64,000 nt of DNA from a bacterium. Its GTDB lineage: Bacteria; Methylomirabilota; Methylomirabilia; Methylomirabilales; 2-02-FULL-66-22. Both the position numbers and the translations under genes were made by a program. The notes beneath the pieces were generated by a model. It did not search any database. It was not told the origin of the DNA and saw nothing but the letters and a program-made list of their open reading frames with translations. The stretch spans positions 1-64,000 of the forward strand of contig JAKPQH010000008.1 in the NCBI GenBank assembly GCA_029580855.1, in the 5' to 3' direction. Below, one piece after another: positions 25,853 through 33,442 of this stretch. Within the stretch, counting starts at the first letter, position 1. Each line of letters begins with the position of its first letter.

Positions 25853-27124
25853 ATGGGCACCAAGAGTGGGCGGCACTTTCTGCAGATCCCCGGCCCGACG
25901 AACGTGCCGGATCGGGTGTTGCGCGCCATCAGCTTCCCGACCATTGATCACCGCGGGCCCGCCTTTGGCCGGCTCTCGCGGGAAATCCTCCAAGGCTTGC
26001 AGCAGGTCTTCCAGACAAAAAGCGCGGTGGTGATCTACCCCTCGTCGGGAACTGGGGCGTGGGAGGCGGCGCTGGTGAACACGTTGTCCGCCGGCGATAG
26101 AATATTGATGGTCGAGACGGGGCATTTCGCCGTCTTGTGGAAAGACGTCGCAAAACGTTTTGGCCTTGAGGTCGACCTGGTGCCCACGGATTGGCGACGC
26201 GGTGCGGATCCGGCGACGGTTGAAGCCAGGCTTTCCGAGGATACGGCCCACGCCATCAAGGCGGTGGCGCTCGTCCACAACGAGACTTCCACGGGTGTCA
26301 CCAGCCGGATCGGAGAGATTCGCAAGGCCATGGACCGGGCCGGGCATCCGGCCCTGCTTTTGGTGGATACGATCTCTTCGCTGGGCTCCATCGACTACCG
26401 GCACGACGAGTGGGGCGTGGATGTCACCGTGGCCTGTTCCCAGAAAGGCTTGATGCTCCCGCCCGGCCTTGGCTTCAATGCCATCAGCCGGAAAGCGCTG
26501 GACGCGACCAGGACAGCCAACCTCCCTCGCTCCTACTGGGACTGGGAGCCCATGCTCCGCGACAACCGTACGGGGTTCTTCCCGTACACGCCGGCGACAA
26601 ACCTGCTCTTCGGCCTCAAAGAGGCTCTCCGGATGCTCCTCGAAGAGGGCTTGCCGAATGTGTTCGCCCGACACGCGCGTCACGCGGAGGCCACGCGCCG
26701 AGCCGTCCAGGCGTGGGGTCTGGACACGGTCTGTCGGAACTCCCTCGAGCACAGCAACGTGCTCACCGGTGTGCTGATGCCTGCGGGCCACGACGCCGAT
26801 CGCCTTCGCGCGATCATCCTCGAGCGGTTCGACCTCTCCCTTGGCACAGGGCTCGGGAAACTCAAGGGCAAGGCGTTCCGGATCGGACATCTGGGTGATT
26901 TCAACGACCTCATGCTCTCCGGGACCCTGTGTGGCATCGAGATGGGACTTGGCCTCGCCGAGGTGCCGCACAAGCGGGGCGGCGTGGCGGCTGCGCTCGA
27001 TTTTCTGCGGGCGAGCGACGGCGACAGACGGCACACGGAAAGGCCTGAGCAAACCCGCGGCCTTGCCGAAGAGGCGGAGCACATGACAGCGAGCACAGGG
27101 TCCCCGGCTCGAACAATGTCCTGA
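25853..27124 (+). CDS. Class V aminotransferase, alanine-glyoxylate/serine-pyruvate type
   Basis: A 423-residue PLP enzyme of the AGXT/SPT branch of class V. QIPGPTNVPDRVL is the N-terminal family signature, YPSSGTGAWEAALVNTL forms the PLP phosphate site, LVDTISSLGSI holds the PLP-pyridine aspartate, and CSQKGLMLPPGLGF carries the PLP lysine. Related enzymes transaminate glyoxylate or pyruvate with alanine or serine; some relatives deaminate aminated C2 compounds to aldehydes. ATG at 25853 follows GGAGGGGG; frames reaching further upstream lack similarity. It precedes the GntR regulator and the AOR genes. If co-regulated, an aldehyde or 2-oxo acid made here could feed the AOR (inference). The last 40 residues are poorly conserved-looking. 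Confidence 0.88.
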   Translation: MGTKSGRHFLQIPGPTNVPDRVLRAISFPTIDHRGPAFGRLSREILQGLQQVFQTKSAVVIYPSSGTGAWEAALVNTLSAGDRILMVETGHFAVLWKDVAKRFGLEVDLVPTDWRRGADPATVEARLSEDTAHAIKAVALVHNETSTGVTSRIGEIRKAMDRAGHPALLLVDTISSLGSIDYRHDEWGVDVTVACSQKGLMLPPGLGFNAISRKALDATRTANLPRSYWDWEPMLRDNRTGFFPYTPATNLLFGLKEALRMLLEEGLPNVFARHARHAEATRRAVQAWGLDTVCRNSLEHSNVLTGVLMPAGHDADRLRAIILERFDLSLGTGLGKLKGKAFRIGHLGDFNDLMLSGTLCGIEMGLGLAEVPHKRGGVAAALDFLRASDGDRRHTERPEQTRGLAEEAEHMTASTGSPARTMS

Positions 27125-27141
27125 AAAACAGTATATTTTGA

Positions 27142-27155
27142 TTTTGTATCCAAAA
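27142..27155. promoter_or_regulatory. TTTTGTATCCAAAA motif, upstream of the GntR promoter
   Basis: ttttgtatccaaaa, a near-palindrome with an imperfect centre, ending 4 bases before the -35 box of the regulator's promoter. Well placed for repression of that promoter. Confidence 0.6.
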
Positions 27156-27159
27156 CTCC

Positions 27160-27187
27160 TTGACAACGCGTCGGGGCGGGTTGTATT
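27160..27187 (+). promoter_or_regulatory. Sigma-70-type promoter for the GntR/AOR operon
   Basis: TTGACA at 27160-27165, a 16-nt spacer, and TGTATT at 27182-27187. Transcription would start near 27194, downstream of the TTG at 27188, which favours the later start codon for the regulator. Confidence 0.6.
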
Positions 27188-27215
27188 TTGCCATCCCCAC
27201 GCAAAGAGACGCATG

Positions 27216-27229
27216 CTTTGGATACAAAG
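27216..27229. promoter_or_regulatory. Inverted TTGTATCCAA motif in the leader of the GntR gene
   Basis: ctttggatacaaag, the reverse complement of the other copies, lies in the predicted mRNA leader just before the probable TTG start at 27239. With the copy at 27142 it brackets the promoter, a classic autoregulation layout. Confidence 0.6.
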
Positions 27230-27238
27230 AGAATCATT

Positions 27239-27910
27239 TTGCGTCAGACGGAAAATACGTCCATCCGGGAAAAGGCGTACGAGTATCTGAAGGCGTCTAT
27301 CCTGTCCGGTCAGCGGAACCCGGGGGAGCGCTTGACGGAAGAGCACCTGGCCAAAGAGCTGGGGATCAGCCGAACCCCCGTTCGTGAGGCCTTGCACAAG
27401 CTCGAGTCCGAAGGGTTGATCAAACCCTTGCCCTCGCGGGGGTTCATCGCCTCGCAAGACTCGAAAGACGATATCGAAGAACTGTTCGAGATCCGCGCGG
27501 TCCTGGAGGGGTACGCCCTCCGGGTCATCTGCGCCCGGATTGACGACGCCGTGCTCGAACGGCTCGAGGAGACGGTGCGGAAGGCGGAAGAGGCGCTCCG
27601 CGCGCAGAGCCTGGACGACGTTTTTTACTGGAACACCCGATTCCACGATATTCTTCACGAACTGATCTTGGACCGCCACCGCCTGTACCAGCAGATGGTG
27701 ACCATGCGACAATACGTGCTACGGTATCGGAAAAACACGTTGCAGCGCCTCGACGGCGGCGAGCGGACGGTGGGCGGCCACCGAAAGATCCTGCTCGCCT
27801 TGCGGCTTCACGACCTCGACCTGTGCGAACGGGTGATGCGCGAGCATATTCAGCAGTCAAAAAAGGATGCCCTGCAGTCATTGTTCAAGGATAACGAGGA
27901 GGTGATGTGA
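27239..27910 (+). CDS. GntR-family regulator with FCD ligand domain
   Basis: A regulator of about 223 residues. N-terminal winged helix: SIREKAYEYLKASILSGQ, PGERLTEEHLAKELGISRT and PVREALHKLESEGLI are textbook GntR. The C-terminal FCD domain has DIEELFEIRAVLEG and the metal-binding histidines (NTRFHDILHEL, GGHRKILLAL, MREHIQQS). FCD regulators sense small organic acids. No ATG fits; TTG at 27239 has AAAGAGA in front and lies after the predicted transcription start, while TTG at 27188 does not. It probably represses its own operon through the TTGTATCCAA motifs. The stop overlaps the ferredoxin start. Confidence 0.9.
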   Translation: MRQTENTSIREKAYEYLKASILSGQRNPGERLTEEHLAKELGISRTPVREALHKLESEGLIKPLPSRGFIASQDSKDDIEELFEIRAVLEGYALRVICARIDDAVLERLEETVRKAEEALRAQSLDDVFYWNTRFHDILHELILDRHRLYQQMVTMRQYVLRYRKNTLQRLDGGERTVGGHRKILLALRLHDLDLCERVMREHIQQSKKDALQSLFKDNEEVM

Positions 27911-28227
27911 TCGTGGCGAAGCACATTGAAGTGCGGGTGGACAAGTGCACGGGGTGCAAACTTTGTGAGCTTGCCTGTTCCGCCGTGAAGACCAACGAGT
28001 TCAACCCCAGTAACTCACGTATCAAGGTGGTCCTCGTCGATATCCCGGAAATCCCCGTGCCCATCCTGATGGAGAACTGTGATTATTGTTTCGGCAACCC
28101 GGCCTGTGTGAGCGTCTGTCTTCCCGAGGCCATCGTCTGGAAGGACATGGAGGCCCGGCCGCCGCGGCCAACGGTCTCGGAGGCCAAGGCGATTGCCCAT
28201 GCGTGGCTCGAATCCGTGAGCCGCTGA
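27907..28227 (+). CDS. 4Fe-4S ferredoxin associated with the AOR
   Basis: A 106-residue ferredoxin with two cluster sites: CTGCKLCELAC and CDYCFGNPACVSVC. The spacing and the DIPEIPVPILMENC segment are those of small ferredoxins encoded beside tungsten aldehyde oxidoreductases, for which they are electron acceptors. GTG at 27907 overlaps the regulator stop (GTGA); a second GTG at 27913 is an alternative, both served by AGGAGG at 27897. Confidence 0.88.
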   Translation: MIVAKHIEVRVDKCTGCKLCELACSAVKTNEFNPSNSRIKVVLVDIPEIPVPILMENCDYCFGNPACVSVCLPEAIVWKDMEARPPRPTVSEAKAIAHAWLESVSR

Positions 28228-28236
28228 GGGTGTGGC

Positions 28237-28524
28237 GTGGCGACAGTCAAGGTCAAGGGCTTCTCGGTCGTTCGGGATGTGTTCGGCGCCAGCGTCGTGG
28301 AGGTGGAGGTGGGTTCGCCGGAGACGGTGAAGGGGACCCTCGCTGCGTTGCTCGAGAAGTACGGTGAGCCCCTCAGAAAGGTGCTGGTCGAGCCGGACAC
28401 CGGAGAGGTGACCCCGCTGTTGCTCGTCTTGAACGGCGAAGCGATTTCATCGACGCTGGACGTCGATAGGCCCGTGAAGACCGGGGATGAGCTGACCCTC
28501 ATCTTCCCCATCGGAGGAGGTTGA
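28237..28524 (+). CDS. MoaD/ThiS-family small sulfur-carrier protein
   Basis: A 95-residue beta-grasp protein ending in Gly-Gly (FPIGGG), the tail that is thiocarboxylated in MoaD and ThiS. MoaD donates sulfur to build molybdopterin, the tungsten-binding cofactor of the neighbouring AOR, so this copy may be dedicated to that enzyme. GTG at 28237. The 3' end overlaps the Shine-Dalgarno region of the AOR gene, implying coupled translation. Confidence 0.85.
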   Translation: MATVKVKGFSVVRDVFGASVVEVEVGSPETVKGTLAALLEKYGEPLRKVLVEPDTGEVTPLLLVLNGEAISSTLDVDRPVKTGDELTLIFPIGGG

Positions 28525-28526
28525 AC

Positions 28527-30386
28527 GTGACGACCGGATTCAAGTACGGCGGCTACAAGGGCCAGCTGCTCCGCGTGAACCTGAGCAAGAACGCCGTCAC
28601 CAAAGAGCCCCTGCGCGAGGACTGGGCGAGGGATTTCGTCGGCGGGGCGGGATACTCCGCGCGTCTGCTGTATGACGAGATCCCCGGCAAGGTTGACGCC
28701 TTGGGGCCGCAGAACAAGCTCTTCTTTATGACCGGGCCGGTCAACGGAACCATGATCCCGGCCGCATCCCGGTCCACCGCGTGCGCCAAGTCCCCGCTTA
28801 CGGGCTCCCTCTTCCACAGCATCTTCGGCGGCTACTGGGGCCCCGAGTTGAAGTTCGCCGGTTACGACGGTGTGATCGTGGAGGGCAGGGCGGACAAACC
28901 GGTATACCTCTGGATCGACGACGACCGGATCCAGATCCGGAGCGCCGAGCACCTGTGGGGGAAGAACCCCTTCAAGACCCAGGAGGTTATCCGCCAGGAG
29001 GTCGGCGACGAGAACGTCCGCATCGCCACCATCGGCGAGGCGGGCGAAAACGGCGTGCCGTACGCCATCATCCTGCTGGACATCCGCGCCGCGGGCCGCG
29101 GCGGTATGGGCGCGGTGATGGGCTCCAAGAACCTGAAGGCCATTGCCGTGCGGGGAACGGGAAGCGTCAGCGTTCCCAACATGCTGCGGGTCTATAACAC
29201 CACGTTGCGGCTGAACCAGATTGTGGCCACCAATCCGGCGGTCAAGGGCCTCTCCGAGTACGGCACCCCCCGCAACGTCCTGAGCATGAACGCCGCCGGC
29301 ATCCTGCCGACCCGGAACTGGCAGACCGAGATGTTCAAGGGAGCCGACGGAATCAGCGGCGAGACCATGAAAGAGAAGGTGGTGAAAGGCCACCGGGCCT
29401 GCTTCGCCTGCTCCATCAACTGCACCAAGTACAGCGTGGTTCCCTCGGGCAAGTACAAATCCATCATCAACGGGCCGGACTACGAGACGGTGTACGGCTT
29501 CGGCAGCATCTGCGAGGTGGACGACATCAAGGCCGTTTGCAAGGTCGACGAGGTCTGCGACGAGTACGGCATCGATCTGATCCAGGCCTCCATGACCGTG
29601 GCGTGGGCCATGGAGTGCTATGAAAAGGGCATCTTCACCAAGCAGGATACCGGGGGGCTCGATCTGACCTGGGGTAATGCCGACGCCATGATCCACCTCA
29701 CCGAAATGATCGGCAAGCGGGAAGGGATCGGCGCCCTCCTGGCGAAGGGCACCCGGGAAGCGGCCAAGATCGTCGGCAAGGGGTCCGAGCGTTTCGTGAT
29801 CTCCAACAAGGGTGTGGACTGGCCGGGGCACTCGTGCCGGCCGTGGCCCGGCACGGCAGTAGGGTACGCCACCGGCCCGCGCGGCGGGAGCCACCACGAC
29901 ATCCGCCCGACGCTGGAGAAGAGCGGCGTCGTGGACCGCACCGTGCTGGAGGGCAAGGGAGCCATGGCCTCCGAGGTCAACCATTGGCTGATCCTGGCCG
30001 ACTCGGCGGTCGTGTGCCATCTGGGTGAGCCGATCTGGGGTCCGGCGAAGATCAACGACAACCTGATCGATGCCCTGAACGCCGTCACGGGGTGGAGCCT
30101 CGACTACGCGCAGGCCCACAAGATCGCCGAGCGGCAGTGGAACATGATCCGCTGCTTCTCGGCCCGCGAGGGTTTCACGCGCGACGACGACACCCTCCCC
30201 ATCCGGTTCATGGAGGAGCCCGTTCCGGAAGGACCGATGAAGGGAAGCCTCATCTCCAAGGAGACCCTGGAGGGGTTGAAAGACCAGTACTACGAATACC
30301 GCGGGTGGGACAAGAAAACGGGGAACCCCTCGAAGGCAAAGCTGGCTGAGCTGGGGCTGGAGTTTGCCGCCAGCGACGTCTGCTGA
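28527..30386 (+). CDS. Tungsten-dependent aldehyde:ferredoxin oxidoreductase (AOR)
   Basis: A 619-residue AOR-family enzyme that oxidises aldehydes to carboxylic acids with reduction of ferredoxin. The N-terminal domain (GQLLRVNLSKNAVTKEPL, then FVGGAGYSARLLYDEIP) binds the bis-pterin tungsten cofactor. The 4Fe-4S ligands are CFACSINC plus a later cysteine near DSAVVCHLG. ITPAR-like and RGGSHHDIRP segments follow. GTG at 28527 is chosen because GGAGGAGG ends 6 bases before it; the TTG at 28521 would touch that site. It ends the regulator-ferredoxin-MoaD-AOR operon, with a terminator at 30412. The aldehyde is unknown; the upstream aminotransferase is one possible source. Confidence 0.94.
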   Translation: MTTGFKYGGYKGQLLRVNLSKNAVTKEPLREDWARDFVGGAGYSARLLYDEIPGKVDALGPQNKLFFMTGPVNGTMIPAASRSTACAKSPLTGSLFHSIFGGYWGPELKFAGYDGVIVEGRADKPVYLWIDDDRIQIRSAEHLWGKNPFKTQEVIRQEVGDENVRIATIGEAGENGVPYAIILLDIRAAGRGGMGAVMGSKNLKAIAVRGTGSVSVPNMLRVYNTTLRLNQIVATNPAVKGLSEYGTPRNVLSMNAAGILPTRNWQTEMFKGADGISGETMKEKVVKGHRACFACSINCTKYSVVPSGKYKSIINGPDYETVYGFGSICEVDDIKAVCKVDEVCDEYGIDLIQASMTVAWAMECYEKGIFTKQDTGGLDLTWGNADAMIHLTEMIGKREGIGALLAKGTREAAKIVGKGSERFVISNKGVDWPGHSCRPWPGTAVGYATGPRGGSHHDIRPTLEKSGVVDRTVLEGKGAMASEVNHWLILADSAVVCHLGEPIWGPAKINDNLIDALNAVTGWSLDYAQAHKIAERQWNMIRCFSAREGFTRDDDTLPIRFMEEPVPEGPMKGSLISKETLEGLKDQYYEYRGWDKKTGNPSKAKLAELGLEFAASDVC

Positions 30387-30411
30387 CGTTCCTCCCGGAC
30401 CGGGAAAGGCC

Positions 30412-30450
30412 GCGGGGGTGGGTGGCGTTTCGCCCGCCCCCGCCTCTTTT
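30412..30450 (+). terminator. Terminator of the AOR operon
   Basis: GCGGGGG (30412-30418) pairs with CCCCCGC (30437-30443), extended by one wobble and three GC pairs, followed by CTCTTTT. It lies 25 bases after the AOR stop, in a convergent junction. Confidence 0.7.
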
Positions 30451-30484
30451 GACGCCTGCGCGAGAGTCTTGGCCGCCCTGCGGG

Positions 30485-31297
30485 CTATTTTCCCTTCCAT
30501 CGCGGCGGGCGTTTGGCAAGGAAAGCCGACACGCCCTCCCGGAAATCCTGGCTCTGGTAGCACATCAGGTACAGGTCGGGCGATTCGTCGCTGCGCCCGC
30601 GCTCCAGCAGTCGCCGCACGCCCTCTTTCACGGAGCGCAGGGTGAGCGGGGCGTGGCCGGCAATGAGCCCGGCGAGCTCAGCGGCGCGCGATTCGAGCCG
30701 GTCCGCCTCCACCACCTCGTTGAACAGGCCGATCGCCCGGCCCTCGTCGGCCTCGATGAACCGAGCCGTGAAGAGAAGCTCTTTGGCGCGCGCCGGCCCG
30801 ATCAGACCGACGAGCCGGGCGATGTTCTGCGCCGAAAGCGTGTTCCCCAGCGTACGGGCCATCGGGACGCCGAATTTGGCGTCCGGGGCGGCGATGCGAA
30901 GATCGCAGGCCATGGCCATGACGGCGCCGCCCCCGGCGCAGTAGCCGCGAATCATGGCGATCGTGGGCTTCCGCACCGCCTCCAGACGGCCGACGTGGCG
31001 ATCCAGGGCACGCTCGTAGGCCAGCGCGTCCTCGGCGGTCTTGAAGGCTTGGAACTGGGAAATGTCCGTCCCGGCCACGAACGCCCGGTCCCCCGCACCG
31101 CGCAGCCCGAAGACGCGGATCGCCTCGTCGGCGTCGGCGCGTTCGCACGCCGCGGAGAGGCCGTCGTACATGGCCCAGGTCATGGCGTTGCGCGCCTGCG
31201 GACGGTTAAAGGTGAGCCAGGCGACGGCATCTTCCAGCTCGAAGATCAGCTCGTCCGTGCCCAGATCGATCCGCCGCCGCTCGCCGGGGCCTTCCAT
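30485..31297 (-). CDS. Enoyl-CoA hydratase/isomerase family protein
   Basis: A 270-residue crotonase-fold protein. The two oxyanion-hole segments are DRAFVAGTDISQF and IRGYCAGGGAVMAMACDLRI. The usual second catalytic glutamate position reads ARTLGNTLSAQN, so it need not be a classical hydratase. Crotonases hydrate, isomerise or cleave acyl-CoA thioesters. ATG at 31297 has AAGGGGAT upstream. It is followed upstream by a dehydrogenase gene on the same strand about 195 bases away. Substrate unknown. Confidence 0.88.
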   Translation of the reverse strand: MEGPGERRRIDLGTDELIFELEDAVAWLTFNRPQARNAMTWAMYDGLSAACERADADEAIRVFGLRGAGDRAFVAGTDISQFQAFKTAEDALAYERALDRHVGRLEAVRKPTIAMIRGYCAGGGAVMAMACDLRIAAPDAKFGVPMARTLGNTLSAQNIARLVGLIGPARAKELLFTARFIEADEGRAIGLFNEVVEADRLESRAAELAGLIAGHAPLTLRSVKEGVRRLLERGRSDESPDLYLMCYQSQDFREGVSAFLAKRPPRWKGK

Positions 31298-31492
31298 GCG
31301 CAATCCCCTTTTTAGGAATCTGGGCCGCACCACGCCGTGTCTCGGCCGGGCCGCTCAAAACGGTCCGGACGCCAGGCGGTCCGCCACGGGTCCGGCGAGA
31401 CCGGTGTTGGATGCGCCGCAGCGCGCACCCCGCCTGCGGCCAGGCACCCGAAGCGGGCCGGCGTCGCAGATGGGCCGGTTGGAGCGGCCCGG

Positions 31493-32509
31493 CTAGAACT
31501 CCACCACCGCCTTGACCACGCCGCGATCCGGACTCAGCCAGGCGGGGAACTCGGCGACCATGGTCTCCGCAGAGGCCCGATGGGTGATCCAGGGACCGAG
31601 GTGGACGCGGCCGTCTTCCACCATCTGCATGACCCACAGGAAGTCTGCGGCCAGCGCGTTGCGGCTGCGGAGCAGGGTCAGCTCACGGCGGTGCAGCTCC
31701 GGATCGGCGAACGTGAGATCCGCTTGCACCAACGAGACGTACACCAGCTTCCCGCCGTTGGCCACGTACTGGACCGCCTGCATCATGGATTTCGGGCTGC
31801 CCGTGGCGTCGAATACGGTGGTGGGAAGGTCCCCGTCCAGCAGCTCCTGGAGCCGCTTCCCCGTGTCCCCTTGCCCGTCCAGGCAGCGTTCCACTTGGAG
31901 GTGCTGCCGGCAGAACTCGCGCCGCCAGGCGCTGATCTCCAGGACGCTGACCCGCGCCCCGACCAGCTGTGCGAACGTGACGGTGGACAGCCCGATGGGG
32001 CCGGCGCCGATGACCAGGGCGTTCTCCCCGGGCTCGATCTGGGCGCGCCGCACGGCGTGCGCGCCGATCGTGAGCATTTCCACCAGCGCCAGCTGGTCTA
32101 GGGACAGGCGCCGCGACCGGTGCAGCTTGGCGACCGGCACGGTCATGAGCTCGCGCATCCCCCCGTCGGCGTGAACGCCGAGCACCTGCAGCGCCACGCA
32201 GCAGTTCGTCTTTCCCCGGCGGCAGGCGATACAGCGCCCGCAGTGCAGGTACGGCTCTACCGCGCACCGGTCGCCGGCTGCCAGCCCCTTCTCGTTCGGG
32301 CCCACGGCCGCGATCTCGACGCCTAGCTCGTGACCGACAACACGCGGGTATGTAAAAAACGGCTGATTCCCCTGGTAGGCGTGAATGTCGGTACCGCAGA
32401 CCCCGACGCGACGGACCCGGACAAGGGCCTCGCCGGGTGCGGGCGAACCGAGCGCCGGCATTTCGGTCAACCGGAAGTCTCCCGGCTTCTCCAGCACGAT
32501 AGTCTTCAT
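31493..32509 (-). CDS. Zinc-dependent sugar/alcohol dehydrogenase (MDR family)
   Basis: A 338-residue medium-chain dehydrogenase: GVCGTDIHAYQG and GHELGV for the catalytic zinc, CGRCIACRRGKTNCC for the structural zinc (last position a CC pair), GAGPIG for the nucleotide. Resembles L-galactonate or galactitol dehydrogenase-type enzymes that act on sugar acids and polyols. ATG at 32509 follows GGAGTCGGCC; an ATG four codons upstream is less well spaced. Its upstream region contains the inverted repeat element at 32549. Confidence 0.87.
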   Translation of the reverse strand: MKTIVLEKPGDFRLTEMPALGSPAPGEALVRVRRVGVCGTDIHAYQGNQPFFTYPRVVGHELGVEIAAVGPNEKGLAAGDRCAVEPYLHCGRCIACRRGKTNCCVALQVLGVHADGGMRELMTVPVAKLHRSRRLSLDQLALVEMLTIGAHAVRRAQIEPGENALVIGAGPIGLSTVTFAQLVGARVSVLEISAWRREFCRQHLQVERCLDGQGDTGKRLQELLDGDLPTTVFDATGSPKSMMQAVQYVANGGKLVYVSLVQADLTFADPELHRRELTLLRSRNALAADFLWVMQMVEDGRVHLGPWITHRASAETMVAEFPAWLSPDRGVVKAVVEF

Positions 32510-32548
32510 GGCCGACTCCATCCTCCAGAGACGAGCAGGGGTCGCATC

Positions 32549-32705
32549 ATCCACAGATTACGCAGATTGCACCGATTCCCCCGCGGGAAAAGCCTCCGAA
32601 GGAATCCACGCAATCTACGCTGTACGATGGAATCTCGAGTCTCGTTCTTCTGAGCGGGCTTCCCCGTTCCCCGTGAAATCTGTGCAATCTGCGAAATCTG
32701 CGGAT
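32549..32705. repeat. Inverted repeat element with GATTACGCAGATTGCAC arms
   Basis: Arms of 29 nt at 32549-32577 and 32677-32705 match as an inverted repeat at 26 of 29 positions. The arms are built on CAGATTnCGCAGATTGCAC. The interior (about 100 bases) contains a related stretch near 32610 (acgcaatctacgc). No coding content. The core word is a dispersed intergenic repeat in many environmental bacteria, probably a non-autonomous, MITE-like or palindromic repeat. Confidence 0.65.
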
Positions 32706-32718
32706 ACCCTGTCCGGGC

Positions 32719-33030
32719 TCACCGCGACGCGAGGCGCTCGCGCTCGCGCTGGACGGCCTCCTTGCCGGCTTGGACGGCGGCCGAGAGAATGGATTTTTTC
32801 TCTTTGTACGCCTCGCGGCCGCGCTCCACGGCGTCCTCGGCCTTGTCCCGCAAATCCTCCGAGAGATCGATGGTCTTGTCGCGCATGTCCGCGGCTAGAT
32901 CCCGCAACCGCTCGCGGGTACGCCGACCGGACTCCGGCGCGAACAGCATGGCCAGACTGGCGCCGATGACCCCCCCCAAGATGAACCCCAACGCGACCGC
33001 CGACCCGGAATAGCCGCGCTCCTCGCTCAT
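32719..33030 (-). CDS. YtxH-domain (gas vesicle GvpP-like) small membrane protein
   Basis: A 103-residue protein: a single membrane segment (SAVALGFILGGVIGASLAML) then FAPESGRRTRERLRD and a long charged amphipathic helix (RDKAEDAVERGREAYKEK). This is the YtxH layout, a membrane-anchored stress-associated protein of unclear function. ATG at 33030 with GGAGGGAC upstream; its start overlaps the stop of the DUF948 gene (ATGA), so both are made together. Confidence 0.85.
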   Translation of the reverse strand: MSEERGYSGSAVALGFILGGVIGASLAMLFAPESGRRTRERLRDLAADMRDKTIDLSEDLRDKAEDAVERGREAYKEKKSILSAAVQAGKEAVQRERERLASR

Positions 33031-33428
33031 TTTGTGTCCCTCCTTCGTGTGTAGAACCCCCACAGAACCTTTGTCCCGGCCCGCACCCCCGCCAGCAGAC
33101 TCAGCGCCGGGATGAAACGCGATCCCACCATCATGCGGACTCTGCCCGTCGCGGCCCGGACGTTTTCTCCGGCTTGCTCCAGTTTGACAAAGGCGCCCCG
33201 GACCCGTTCCGTGGTGTCCGACGCCCCCTGTGCCGCCCGATCCAGTTTCCGGATGGCTTCGTGCACCTGCTGCACGGTCGGCTTCAACTCCATTTCCACG
33301 GACCGAATAAACTCCTGCAGGCGCCACGCGGCGCGGCGGACCTCCAGGGCCGCGACGATCAACGCGACCGTCCAGATCACGCTCACCACGGCCAGGACCA
33401 CCAACGAGGCAACCGCAAGGCCGTCCAT
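33027..33428 (-). CDS. DUF948-family membrane protein
   Basis: A 133-residue protein with one N-terminal membrane helix (VASLVVLAVVSVIWTVALIV) followed by a long predicted coiled coil (VEMELKPTVQQVHEAIRKLD, GAFVKLEQAGENVRAATGRV) and a short C-terminal hydrophobic stretch. DUF948 and YtxH proteins are commonly paired in this way and are linked to envelope stress. ATG at 33428 lies behind AAAGGGTGGG. Coupled to the YtxH gene. Confidence 0.82.
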   Translation of the reverse strand: MDGLAVASLVVLAVVSVIWTVALIVAALEVRRAAWRLQEFIRSVEMELKPTVQQVHEAIRKLDRAAQGASDTTERVRGAFVKLEQAGENVRAATGRVRMMVGSRFIPALSLLAGVRAGTKVLWGFYTRRRDTK

Positions 33429-33442
33429 GTCAGCCCACCCTT

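Noticed and set aside
27188-27238. GntR start at TTG 27188
   Set aside because: The predicted promoter would start transcription after this codon and no ribosome site precedes it; TTG at 27239 is better placed.
28083-30563. An 826-residue open frame antisense to the AOR
   Set aside because: The AOR on the opposite strand is unmistakable; this frame has shadow composition.
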